From Planococcus citri (taxonomy: Eukaryota; Arthropoda; Insecta; Hemiptera; Pseudococcidae): a stretch of 64,000 nt of DNA. Where the stretch lies: assembly GCF_950023065.1 (NCBI RefSeq), contig NC_088681.1, positions 1,984,001 through 2,048,000 on the forward strand, given 5' to 3'. Under the pieces are notes generated by a model. That model saw only the letters and a list, made by a program, of their open reading frames with translations, ran no database searches and was not told the origin of the DNA. The position numbers and the translations under genes were made by a program. This document shows positions 11,830 to 24,991 of the stretch, piece after piece. How positions within the stretch are numbered: the stretch's first letter is position 1; every line of letters starts with the position of its first letter.

Positions 11830-13965
11830 TCCATCTTAAGGGTTGGCAACACTGTTCCAGTCACTAAATTCACACCAAAAACAACATAACAAACAAACAC
11901 ATCCAAAATCCATATCCCAAATCACTCCTCATGTCCACACATTCGCCAAAGGTGCCTCCCTGTGAGCATCATGGCAGCAAATTCCACCTCCAGCACCCCC
12001 AAACGATTCCATTTCGCCACACACCACCAAAAAGGTAACTTGGTACTAGGTAGAACCAACCGAGGCAATTGGAAAACTCAATCAGCTCGTTTAGACGTTG
12101 TATACTTATTATTAATTAGACGAGACGTTTAACACTCGTGAAAATTTCACGTTTTAATCACACATAGTATATCGTTGCTATAACGACTAAGTGGTATTTC
12201 TTTCAAATTCGAAGTAGAGGTACTTACACTTTTACACCATACACCATACACCATAGGGAACGTAGGTAGGTACGTAGAGAGGTAGACGACTGTTGTTTAA
12301 GCGGTTATTAAAACTTACCATCTACGTCTAGAGTTTTTCGCAGAAAGAAAAAAAAAGGAAACCCTCTTCTCTAGCACTACACAACGTACGAGTAAAGTTT
12401 TCTTAATAAGTTCACCAACCTTTTTCTTCTTATTCTTTGCCTGCGATGCAAGTTAATAATTAAAAACTTCTTCGAGTAGTTCTTAACTTGAGCGCGAAAG
12501 ACAGAATCTTCATGTAAATTAGCTATTTCCAGACGGCTTTAAATATTTATTAACCGTGCATCGTCGTTCGTCGTATACCTAGTGTTTTTTACGCTTCATT
12601 CATTTCGCGTTAAAATCTTTGCAACGATTGGGGCTCAAGGGTGCTTTCTAAACGATACACATCGACACTTATAGATTCAACATGTTTTGCAGACATTTTT
12701 CTATGGAATACGAGTAAGTACAAACAATAAGGGATGTTCGAGCATTCTACAGAACGTTACAGAATGTAGGTACACTGGTACAGAAAACGTAACAAATTAG
12801 GGTTTTGGACCGCTCACCATAGACTTCAGACTGCTGTAATAAATTCTTTACGTTTTCTGTAAATTGCTGAGGAGAGCTCGAACCCCTTCAAAACCTTCTG
12901 GTCGAAGAAAAGCTGCCTTGAAATCAGAATTTGATACCGAATTGACGAACGAAGAAGCTGCTCTTGATCTCGAACAGCTTATGTTATTGATGATCAACCT
13001 TCGATTGAAGTTCACCACTGGATGATGATTGATGATGCATTGATCTAACTTGCATACTACATATTTGACGAATAAAACAAAACATAACTAGATTAGGTAC
13101 TCTAAATATTCAACTCACCGGAAACTTCTGTATCTGCCTGATCAAAGATGCAGCTGCGTAGGAGCTCAACGATCAAATCGAATAGATGAAGCTACAGCTC
13201 ACACCTCCGATTCGAAGCATACAATATCGAATACAAACGCGAAACTTCACTTCACAATATCAGCTATTTTACTCAAATAACACATTTTTACTTCATGTAG
13301 AAACTACAGTGCCTACAGAAGTATACCCATACCCGATATGAGCAAAGAAAAGCTACATCTTGAAACTACTCCACTGACACCGAACACCGAACACAATGGA
13401 GTAGGTAGTTTAGTTATTAAATTAAACACTTACACTTCACAAATAATTAACTACGAATTATTTTATACTACGATTTCAGCACAGAAAGCTTCTACGAAGT
13501 ACGAATAAACCGAAATACGAAGATTTAAGCATCTCGCCATCGGATATGATGACCGGTGGCGGTAGATATCCGATACTCGAATTCGAAATCTTTCGTATCG
13601 CGAACACAAATCATCGAATACACGAGCGAAACACATTAATTAATCACTAATTAAGTTATTATACCGAACTACCGAAGAAAATTCACCGAACTTACCGAAA
13701 TATTATCTTCGACAGCCGCGAAAACTGTGGCATTATTTTACTAGTTACTACTAGACTTGTAATCGAAAGTTCTAGAAGCTTCCATAGAACCTGTTTTTTG
13801 ATCACTCGCGCATTTTTGAAATGATGGCAATAACGAACGAGTTTGCGAACGAATCGGTCAATTACCTTGCCTATCGCTAATACGATGTAAAGTTTCAAGA
13901 TTGGAAATTTTGATTCTTTTCATAGTGAACGAAAGAACGATGAGTTGAATTTTTTTTTTCTTAGG
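11830..13965. other. Mostly unique non-coding stretch
   Basis: Moderately GC-varied, non-repetitive DNA with no supported gene. There is a small inverted repeat at 12781-12865 (ACAGAAAACGTAA / TTACGTTTTCTGT). A frame with protein-like composition at about 12871-13023 (plus) ends in TGA and has an in-frame TGA just upstream of a possible AG acceptor. It could be a lone exon but I could not link it. Confidence 0.35.
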
Positions 13966-13970
13966 AATTC

Positions 13971-14906
13971 GGACTTCCACGTTCCCCAGAGGGCGATACC
14001 GTCGCGCATTCTGATTGGCTGTTGATATTTCTGTGCTCTGGTTGTTTACATTTCAAAACGGGACTTTTTATCACAAACTTCGGCGATTTCATTCTCGTAT
14101 TAATTTTCAACGATATTTCATTAATTTCGTAAATTTCGTGGTGTTTTTTTTAGTGTTTTTGATTAATATATGACTTCTAGTATAGTGTTGGGCAAATTCG
14201 CGAATATTCTTTTTTTGCTTGCGCATGCGCAAGAATATGCGCAGATTCTTGCGCATATTCCGCAGATTCGTTTCAAAAAATTAGAACATTATTGCTTAGT
14301 TTAGAGATAATCGGAAACTTTCCAAATTTCCATTGAAAAGGTTTCAAATTATTAAGGAAAATTGGAAATTTATAAAGAAAAGTTGATGTAAAACTTGTAA
14401 ATTGTGGAAAATTGAAGAAAAATCTTCAATTTTTTTGAAAAAAGTCATGATTTTTATTTTTTTGAGAGAATATTCTCCAAGCATTTGAGAATATTCGCGA
14501 ATATTCGCGAATATTCTCAGATTATGCGCATTGAGAATATTCTCAGGCCAACACTATTCTAGTATCGTTATATGTTGTGAATAATGAATATTACCTCGAG
14601 TTACAGTGTTTTAGTGAGCTTAGAAGGATGAAACAAAGTTGCACGATTAAATGAATTTAAAGTTCTTTGCAAGTGTTATTTTAATTCACCACAACATTTA
14701 CTCGATAGCACGATCGCAAAGCAATTCTCTATGCGTAAATTTAGTTTTATTCAATGTGAAATAATGAAAATATAACATCGAATTTGAAATCGCCGAAGTT
14801 TGTGATAAAAAGTCCCGTTTTGATAAGCACCTAAGAGCACAGAATATCACTGACCAATCACGTACCACGAATGCTAGCGCGCTCTGGGGAACGTGGAGGT
14901 CCGAAT
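13971..14906. mobile_element. Inverted-repeat element of about 0.94 kb
   Basis: The left arm (about 13971-14100) and right arm (about 14780-14906) are inverted copies sharing CCACGTTCCCCAGAG, ATTCTGTGCTCT-like and AAAACGGGACTTTTTATCAC blocks. Arms are about 130 bp with scattered differences. No transposase. A hAT-type MITE is nested inside. Target duplication not resolved. Confidence 0.6.
14183..14556. mobile_element. hAT-type MITE, 374 bp, 8-bp target duplication TTCTAGTA
   Basis: Ends TAGTGTTGGGC and GGCCAACACTA are near-perfect inverted repeats of the hAT style. The flanks carry TTCTAGTA at 14175-14182 and 14557-14564. The interior is built of palindromic GCGCATGCGC and GAATATTCGCGAATATTC words. 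No coding sequence. Confidence 0.85.
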
Positions 14907-17500
14907 TGGCAGTGTTGCGCTGGTCAGAAATCAAAATTTTTAAATTTAATTTCTAATTTTCTTGTTTAATTAATTAACGATATTTTTCTGTATTTTATCG
15001 AACTTTCACCGCAGAATCCCGTTTTATTTACTTCATTAATTACAGTTTGTGATGCAATGAACTGTTTTTACTTTTTTAAATTCTTTTTTTGTGCGTCATT
15101 TGCATTTCAGACATTTGTTTTGTGATTACGGTCACACTGTTTATAAATTAACATAATTATTTTGAATTTTTTATGTTGAAAATTTGAAATAATTAAATTT
15201 AAAAAAGACAATCACTCAAGGTTTGATAATTATCATCACTTCATAATTTAAATTTTTATAAGTAGAACTTATGTAGTTTCATTTTTAATTTCTTATCATT
15301 TTAATAAGAATAAAAATAAACATGATGGATGATTGAATGATGATGATTTGATTTGATTTATTCATTAGGTATTCTTATTAATTACGTATTATAAATTATT
15401 TTACATTATGATACGATCGATTTTATACTATTCTTTCAGAAATCAACGTCACTATCATCGAAATTTGATTAGAAGGTACGCAGAAAGGAAGCGATGATAA
15501 TCAGTACCAGTACCTAAACGTTTATTTTAATTAAAAAGTTGTGCGATGAAATACGAAGGTAACTCTAGCTCGTATTTACCTATAGAAGCATGGAACATTA
15601 ATTCGAATTTCCAATATTAATTAAAATTGCACCAGAACTGAATGTCGAATCAAATTCAAGTCAATCGATTCCAACGTAGGCAATAAAATGAGTCGGTTCA
15701 TCTTTACAGCAAATCCAATAAGTACCTACTCGATTATTAAACTACTGTGATATTGTTCATTTAGGTACTCATAGTGTACGAAACAACATAGGAGAATCAA
15801 TTCACCATTTTATGTGGGCATAGACTGACAGACAGATGGGCTATTCGTATTCATAATATTTACAAATTACAATAACAACTCATCTTTTTTCACTCGCACA
15901 TCATATCTCGATTATTTCTGAATCCTTTCGTTAATTCGATTACAACCAATATAATCATCATTCAATTCACCTTTTTACGATGAAAGGTGCTTTAGGTGAA
16001 ATTCTAAACGTCGAATAAAACACGTACCTTTATACCTAGGTGTTTCTACCTTTTGCCTCACCTATCTCGAAGGCTAAAACACGCAAACGCTATCTCTAAA
16101 TCATAAGAGTAGAAAGGTAGATACCTGTATAATGATTCATTAAGAAACTATACTTACAGAGATAAGTAAGTATAATTTGAGGAAAATTTCCACACAATAT
16201 TTACTTATTGTTATAGGTATGCTATAGAATAACACCTAATCCACGAGTTTACGAGTATAATTCGCATCAGTATTCATTTTATATTCTCGCCCTAGCGTTT
16301 TTAATTTCATTGAATTATAGGTACGTATAAACTTAATCGTAATAGGAATTCGCAGAAGGGAGTGTTGTAATTCGAGCTGTAACACGCGACGCAACATTAG
16401 CGGTAATAATTTCGTGATTTTATACAACAAAATAAATTACAAACTATCTGTTTATAACGACAGAGCGTATACTTATAGTTTGAAAATGTGTAAATATTCA
16501 TGCAGCAGTTAATAAAGGGTTTGTTTTTCACCATCGGGCATTTTCACTCGGTCAGCAGTTTAATTATGTTTGTGTAGAAATGAAACGTTTCGGCGAAAAT
16601 GCTTTTATTAACGATTTAATTTAGTTTTTATACGGCGAATTATATTAAGTATAAACCTACCCTCGTTGTCGAGACAATACGTATATATAGTAATAATGTG
16701 CTTACATAATGTACAGTATTGTAAAAGGATTCTCAGTCAGAGAGTAATTCTTTTCACAACACAATGGAAAAAAACACACAACGAAGACAGAGCAATTGAA
16801 TGGAGAGAGAAAAAAAAAAGGATCAGGCAGCGTTTTCCAATTGTTCAATATTCATCGCAGCCTGATAAATTGTATTTTGTTTGCATAAGGCTGAAATATT
16901 GCAATGTACATAAAAAGAAAGTGTCGAAGATAGGATAGAACGAAGGCAGGATGATTTTTCGGATCATGTCAATATTTGCTCTGAAGATGACAGCAAACAA
17001 TAATAGCGAAGATATTATAAAAGGGGGCGAAAACGTCAAGGGTACTTTAAAAGAACGGAAACTTCTCGAGGGATTCTCAAGATTTTTTCGTACGCGTCGT
17101 TGAATTTAAAACGAGAGATACGTTTCGATAGAAACCATGTTAGAAGTTTTTGTTTACACCGAAAGTTATAGGTACCTATTGTGAGGACGTGTCAATTTTT
17201 TTCTTTAAACATTTGCTAGGTACCTACCTGTATTTGTGACATCGTAATATATTACGCAGGTATACGAGGTGACATCTGTATGGAAAAGTATACCGACAAA
17301 TACGTCAACCAATTGTAGGGCAATTGAGTACTGAAATTAACACGATAAGATCAGAGAGAGGCTAGGAAAAGTTTTCATCTAGAAAATTGACATACAAATA
17401 AGCAGGTAATATGATCTCAGAAATTTAAAATTTTATAAAAGAAAATGAGCGAAATTATTCAATTTTTTTCGTGACAGAATTATTAACCGAAAATTAATTA
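14907..17500. other. Unique AT-rich non-coding stretch
   Basis: No repeat architecture or coding frame that I can support; short ORFs on both strands lack recognisable features. Confidence 0.4.
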
Positions 17501-17562
17501 AATGAATCGACTCGTTCGCGAACCAGTCACTTGTACGAATAAATTCGTTCGCGAATGATTCA
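17500..17562. repeat. Isolated CGTTCGCGAA satellite monomers, left of array A
   Basis: Two units of the TTCGTTCGCGAATGATTC type, the same family as the 33.8-36 kb satellite, abut the left edge of array A. Further units lie at 18718-18800 beyond its right edge. Confidence 0.7.
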
Positions 17563-17565
17563 CTA

Positions 17566-18655
17566 AGAGGACATGCAGGCAGGTCATTGACCTCATAAGC
17601 CCAGACTGCTGCTCATTGAAAGCTAGAAAGTATGGTCAATGACCTCAAGAAAACATACAGACATGTCAATCACCTCATGAGGATATGCTGGCGGGTCAAT
17701 GACCTTATGAGCCAAGACAGTCGACCTTGATCAATACCTCCAGAGGACATACAGGCAGACAAGCGACATTGAAACGGTAGACAGATGGGCCAATGACCTT
17801 TAGAGGTCAGTCAGGTGGACAGAAGACCTCGGAAAGCCGAGTCAACGACCTTAGAAGGGGAGACCGAAAGATAGATAAAGAGAGAGACAACTCTGGAAAG
17901 CTAAACAGACGTGTCAATGACCTCATGAGCCCAGGCAGCCAACCTTTAAAAGCCAGAAAAACAGATCAATCACCGCCAGAGGACATACAGGCAGACAAGC
18001 GATCTTGAGATGATAGACATCCAAACAGACAGGTAAATGATCTTGAGAGGTCATAATACAGGCATATGTATGACCTTGGAAAGCCAGACAGACACACAGA
18101 CAACCTCGAGAAACCTGACATGAGTTTGAAAGACTGGGCAGAAAGAATTTTGTGGGAAGCCAGGGATACGGATGGCCTTAAGAGGCCAGATAGGCAGACA
18201 TACGACCTTGAGAAGCCAGACAGAAGGGTCAATGACCTCATGAGACCGGATAGAGAGAAAGACAAGTCAGTGACTCAAAGATGCAAAACAGACTGGCAAA
18301 TGACCTTAGGAAGACAGGCAGACGAGTCAATGACCTTAAGCTGTCAGACAGGCAGACAGACGACCTTGGACCGCCAGACAAACATGCAGACAACCTGACA
18401 GGCAGACATACTGCCTTGAGAAGCCAGACAGAAGGGTCAATGACCTCATGAGACCGGACAGACAGACAAATGAATGACCCAAAGATGCAAAACAGACTAG
18501 CAAATGACCTTAGGATGCCAGGCAGACCAGTCAATGACCTTAAGCTGTCAGGCAGGCAGACATACGACCTTGGACAGCCAGACAAGCATGCAGACAACCT
18601 AAATAGGGCAGATAGACACCCACAAGAGGCTGAGCAGGTAGGTCAGTGACCATGA
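17566..18655. repeat. CAGA / GGTCAATGACCT array, copy A
   Basis: A degenerate minisatellite of units near 30-45 bases built from GCCAGACAGACGGGTCAATG-like and GACCTCATGAG-like segments. It is read through by open frames on both strands, but the frames are a by-product of low complexity. The right flank (18635-18712) is shared with copies B and C. Confidence 0.85.
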
Positions 18656-18937
18656 ACAATTTTCAAGAGCATATCTAATCTGATTTCACAATATTTTGTC
18701 TAACCTTTGAAAAACTAAATAAATAAATTATTCCGTTCGCGAATGATTTATCTAGAAATCGATGAATTTGTTCAATGTTCAATCACAAATTATTCGTGAA
18801 TGATTTTGGAGGCGGGGGGAGGGGAGGATACTGAAATGTACTGCCAAACACGAATGAAAGAATCTCAATATGGTACTTTTGAATAATAATATGGAGCTTA
18901 GTGTTCTTTACAGGAAATATACCATTGGAATGGTGTT

Positions 18938-21307
18938 TCACGAGAAGCACCAATCACCATTGAAGGTTAGCTGAATTGTGCTTCGATTGACTGAATCATT
19001 GGAGCTAATCATCCTTTGCTTGGGTACCAACCGAATGACACAGTCAAAACGTGATCTGTGTGACACATCCTCTGTTACAAATGTTCGATTTACGTTCCAG
19101 TAATCCTTTTTTCTGATCAGTAGTCCAAAAATGACAGTGCAATGGAAATCTTTCGGAACATCTGGTTTAATCAACGATAAAAGATTTTCAAAAGAGCTTG
19201 ACATTTCAGATTTGTTTCCAAATTTGAATTTTGTCTGGAAAAGGTCTAGGGCTGTATCCAGTTTCTCTTCATTATTCTCACGAATAGCACGTTTTGATGT
19301 CCAAAGTATTATTTTGGTTTCAAATAAATCCCGCATATCTTTATTAGGAATCATAAACAAACCAGATGGTGCATATGACAAATATCCCAAAGCTGCAAAG
19401 ACAGATACTAAATTTTCCTTATTTTCCATCGCACTGTCATAACCGACTTCGGGGTTAGGCACATTCACTTCGTATTGTTTAGTAAACAGGCGCTGGATAA
19501 GTTCTTGATAATCATCTGACATGAACAATCGAGTTAGAAAGTCACTCTCATGACATGGGTTCGAGGCTTTCGCACAGCTTGCAGACCAACAGCTTTGCAA
19601 TTTCTTTGCTTCCAGGGAGAGTCGAGTACTCAGAGGGATGTAGATACGATTCTTGTGGAAGAAGTAACCATTGGACCACTCTCGCATATCATTAAGTGCA
19701 AATGGTAAGTCAGAATTTTTTTCCAACAGTGTTGTAATTTCAGTTTCAGTAAAACCAAAATGTGCACTAAAATCTGAATAAAAAACGCTATATTGGATAC
19801 AAAAATCCATACCAGATGATACATCATATGATCTTGGCAACTGCAGTACCCCAGTTGCAACACCCCTGAATACATCCAGAAATCCTACAGAGAATGTAGT
19901 GTCGAACAAACGATCCAAAAATTGTACAGTAGCATCGAAATACTTCTTTTTATGCACCATTTGGAGCAGTGGGAAATCAAAGTCATCTATTAAAACTACC
20001 GCAGGTTCCCGGAAGTGTGTTCTCAACAAGGAACTTAATATGCACAGACTGTTTTCAAGTAAACCACCGGGAGCAGGCGTTTTTGAAGAAATGTTAAGTA
20101 GTTCGAGGCACATATCTGGGTGAAATGTAGATTCGCAGGAAGGAGTTAAGAATCGGACATATTTCTTTCGTTCGATTAACGCTTGTATTTGGGTAGCAAA
20201 GTTATCGAGGAACTGATCAAATGAGTTAGCCCCGTTTGCAAAAGAAACATATATCACTGGATGGTTTCCTATGTGTGCCATTGCTCTTTTATCTTGGCTT
20301 ATTTTCAATGGTTGGGTCAACGAATAACTTTGGTTATCCGGTAATGTAATATTAGAATTGCCTTCGAAGTACGATCGGTATAAATCTCGTTTGTAATGAT
20401 CAATTTCACCGTACTCATCGTGTGGTATATCGAAAAATAATTGGACCATCTTCATATTAAAAGTTTTACCCCAACCGCAAGGACGAGTGATCACTGTTAC
20501 CGTCCACGAGTCTCCCTTCATCAACTCAGCGATAAACATGGACTTGTCAACAAATAGTTCATTATGTTCGAGCAAAGTTTTCTCAAAATTATTGTCACAA
20601 TATTGGTTTAGAAAAAATCTTCGAGGGGATGAAATTTTTATATTCTGATTTGTAACGTCTTTTTTGTTGTTGGTACATGGCAATGGATCGTCGAGAGACG
20701 ATATATGTTCATCAATCTTTTTAGGGAGAGGGACTGTATTCTCAGATCTGGAGCTCTAAATCAGAAAGAACAGAAAAGGTAATTGGTAAATTATTAAGGA
20801 TCAGAAATTAATGGCACAGATTCTCCAATCACTAATCTGAACCTAATCTCAACTCACAAAAACTTGGGCACAGAACGTTTAAAGTTTTTCAAGGAGCAAT
20901 TCAAATTTTATTAGTCTTTCAATTGAATTAGCTAAATACTCGTTGGCACAGAGTGCACAGAAATAACAAGTCCCCCCTCCAAAAAAAGTTTTGTGTTGAA
21001 TATTTCAGTTGGTCGCAGTGAATAACTAATGATAATAAAACATGATTGGTTGTTGGATTGGGGTGATTACAGTCCACCAATCATATGCATCTATTTCACG
21101 TTGCCAACCAGTATTTCTGACAAAATTTTTTTTTGTTGTACTCGTTATTTCTGTGCACCCTGTAAGCAAGAAAATAGGTAGGCAGTTAGATTGATTGGTA
21201 CTAAAAACTAATGATCTTACGTTTGATGATGAAACCGTTGACAAAGGAATACCATGGTAGGTCATTAGCAAAGGGAGGAAAATTATGTTTCCTTTCATGA
21301 TGAACAT
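18938..21307 (-). CDS. Secreted AAA-ATPase-like / PD-(D/E)XK-like protein of bacterial type
   Basis: Two coding exons: 21307-21221 and 20755-18938, joined in phase 0 across a 465-base intron (donor AAC|GTAAGA; acceptor CTGATTTAG|AGC). The model is 634 residues. Exon 1 opens just after an acceptor (TTTATTGCAG at 21310), implying a 5' UTR intron. Residues 1-25 form a hydrophobic signal-peptide-like stretch. From about residue 98 the protein fits the AAA-ATPase-like family common in bacteria: FVDKS motif, P-loop RPCGWGKT (120-127) and Walker B LIDDFD (284-289). The C-terminus (about 575-634) resembles the PD-(D/E)XK partner domain: Asp600 is kept in SRFDCVI, but the E-x-K position appears as T-F-N (626-628), so nuclease activity is doubtful. 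Horizontal origin is inferred from family distribution. Role unknown. Confidence 0.85.
20756..21220 (-). other. Intron of the AAA-ATPase-like gene
   Basis: The donor GTAAGATC and the pyrimidine-rich acceptor TTTTCTGTTCTTTCTGATTTAG-like end keep the reading frame. An in-frame TAG ends the intron, so retention would truncate the protein. Confidence 0.8.
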
Positions 21308-21496
21308 GCCTGCAATAAAAAGAAAACAATGCCCATGCAAATCGAAACAATACAATTCTCCTCTTTTACATTTCACATGGCCTGGCAAGAAAAAATTACC
21401 GAATGAAAAAAGTTTATAAATGAAAAAATGCATTTGAAGTTGTCAAAAAAATTAACATGGTGAAATTGGGCATATTTGAAAAATTCCCAGCTTTCT

Positions 21497-21775
21497 AGTC
21501 CATGTTTTAAAAATGAAAAGGCATATTTTTCTATTCAACAATGATATGTTTTTACATCAACACAACTGCATGAAATGATGAAGTGAAATCGTATAAGATT
21601 ATTTCTGCTTACCTACTTAATTCATCATCAGTTATCAAAGTTGATTAAATTAGAAAGTCCCTTATCTACTTTGAATTCGAAGAACATTTTGAAATTTTCA
21701 ATTTCATAGGTACTGATACTTATTACTTGAAGTGGCCCGATTGTTCATTGAAGTGTACCACATAATTCAAAGAAC
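21497..21775. repeat. Left flank shared by repeat copies B and C
   Basis: About 270 bases here are duplicated at 31371-31645, including TCAATTTCATAGGTACTGAT and TTGAAGTGGCCCGAT, in the same order relative to the downstream CAGA arrays. Confidence 0.8.
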
Positions 21776-22009
21776 AATTTGGCTCCTGTCCACATTGCAG
21801 ATTATAAGATAAGGGGTTAAATACGATGCACAGGAAAAATATTAACAATTTCTGATAAGTAGATACCTAGCACTTTTTTTTTGTAAACAGAATTTAGTAT
21901 GAAGATATTTGTAATGATAAACAGAAGTTTACGAATACCAAGTACTAGCTGTGAACACGTCCAAGGGATGGAGATTTCATGCTACATATACATAGGTAAA
22001 AGACTGACT

Positions 22010-23305
<1,296 letters not shown>

Positions 23306-23369
23306 ATGATCAATTTTCAAGAGCATATCTAACCTGATTTCACAATACTTTGTCTGACCTTTGAAGAAC

Positions 23370-24900
23370 TTGCAAAAAATGCTGATGATTCTTAACATAA
23401 TATCGTACTTTTGAAAACAATATCATGTCTATTGTCTGGAAACTTTGAATACAATTTGGTCAATTTCCAATATTTAGAGCCAATGGCTTACATTTTAATC
23501 TGATTTTACAATATTTGGACTGACTTTTAAAAGATAGGTAGCTAGATAGGTGAGGAGAAAGTTTCTGCAAGGAAACTATGTACAAGGTATCTATAAAGAA
23601 AGTTTTGAACATTTTTTTCATCGCTTAAGTATTTCCTTAAAATTATGAAAATTCCGGTTTAAAATAAACATTTTAAAAATCCGATTTCAATAAGCAGATG
23701 TGAAGAAATCTGAATGAATTTCAAAATTTCAAAATTTTAAAATTTTGAAAGATTTGAAAGCTATGTATTTTTATGTTATAAAGCGGACTTTCGAAAGGTA
23801 ACATTTTAAAACCACATCTTCTTAATTCTGAAAAAATAGAGAACGAAAAAATCTCCAAAGTTTCATAACATACTCGTAGCTTCCTTTACAAAAATTTTAA
23901 AAATCGCATCAACCAAGTACATAGGTAATATAGGTAGGTACTTGAAGTTTTGGCGTTTGTTTCTTTTAGATGACCTCACATCAGTTTGGAATCCGAAACG
24001 TTCGGTTATTACGTACATGTGTTATCAATAAAATTGCGTGTATGTAATGTATTGCCTCAGTGTTTTTATTAAAACATCAGTTTGGTGGATAATTCAGTTT
24101 ATAAACGTTGGTGAAAATAAACCCACATGGAGCTAAATATAGATCTAATTTTTTTTCAATCACTACTACGCCAACACTCTTCATATTTCTTCTCACATCA
24201 TACATACTTAGGTACCTAAATAATGTCTTACAGTATTTCTGCGTCGCGTCGTGACAGCTATATTTTTTCTGTGTTATGTACTCGTACCTACAGTGTTTTC
24301 AACGAGTGAATTTTATATCTCGGTACTTGAGTTGCTATTTTTTCGAATATTCGATCAAAACAAGCCATCAACTGTTCTCTAATTGCAAGAGAGTTTTTGA
24401 ATTTGCTTTTTGCGTATCTATTGGCTGCTTTACCTAGGAGTATGTACCAAATAATGCTTAATGATTTCAAGTTTTTCCCCCAAACAAATCTCTATAGTTT
24501 GATAGGTACCTACGTTATTATATTTACCTACGTTTTTTTGAAGCAAATTTGAAATTCTATAGAAATCTAAAATAACACTGGAGGCTCCAGAATGACTCGA
24601 AATAGTGAAATTCGGATTTGGGGAATTATTATTAGGTTCAAGACTTGTATAGTTTTAATCATTTTTAGTGATTAAGTACCTGTACATAGGGTCTTGTAAA
24701 AAATATCATAAATCACTAAAAATGGTCGATTTTGAATTTTTGAACGTTTTCCAAAATTATAAAATGAATTTGGGCAACTGAAATTTAGGTTATGGGGGTT
24801 GTGGACGATGGTTGCTTATATGTATACAAGTACCTATACCGATTGTATCACCCATTAGTCACTCATAATGAAATAGATATGTATCAACTGGTTCTTTTTT
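23370..24900. other. Non-coding stretch upstream of the Ig gene
   Basis: AT-rich. Near 23990-24050 a segment with CCGAAACGTTCGG and ATCAATAAAATTG looks like a retroelement 3' tail. Near 24580-24790 there is a fragment of the H3 palindrome family (CTGGAGGCTCCAGAATGACT). Confidence 0.4.
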
Positions 24901-24930
24901 CAGGTCATCTGCATTTCAAAATTTAAGAAA

Positions 24931-24991
24931 ATGATGCGACACTCATCTGTTTTACTCATTATATTGATTGCGTTTTCAGCATATTGTTTTG
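24931..24991 (+). CDS. Ig gene exon 1 (signal peptide)
   Basis: ATG follows an acceptor-like TTTTTTCAG at 24903, so a 5' UTR intron is likely. Ends TTTTG|GTGAGT. Confidence 0.75.

Noticed and set aside
12871..13023. Protein-like frame of about 49 codons (RRKAALKSEFDTELTNEEAA)
   Set aside because: Composition looks coding but there is no start, no linked exon and an in-frame stop just upstream; too little to call.
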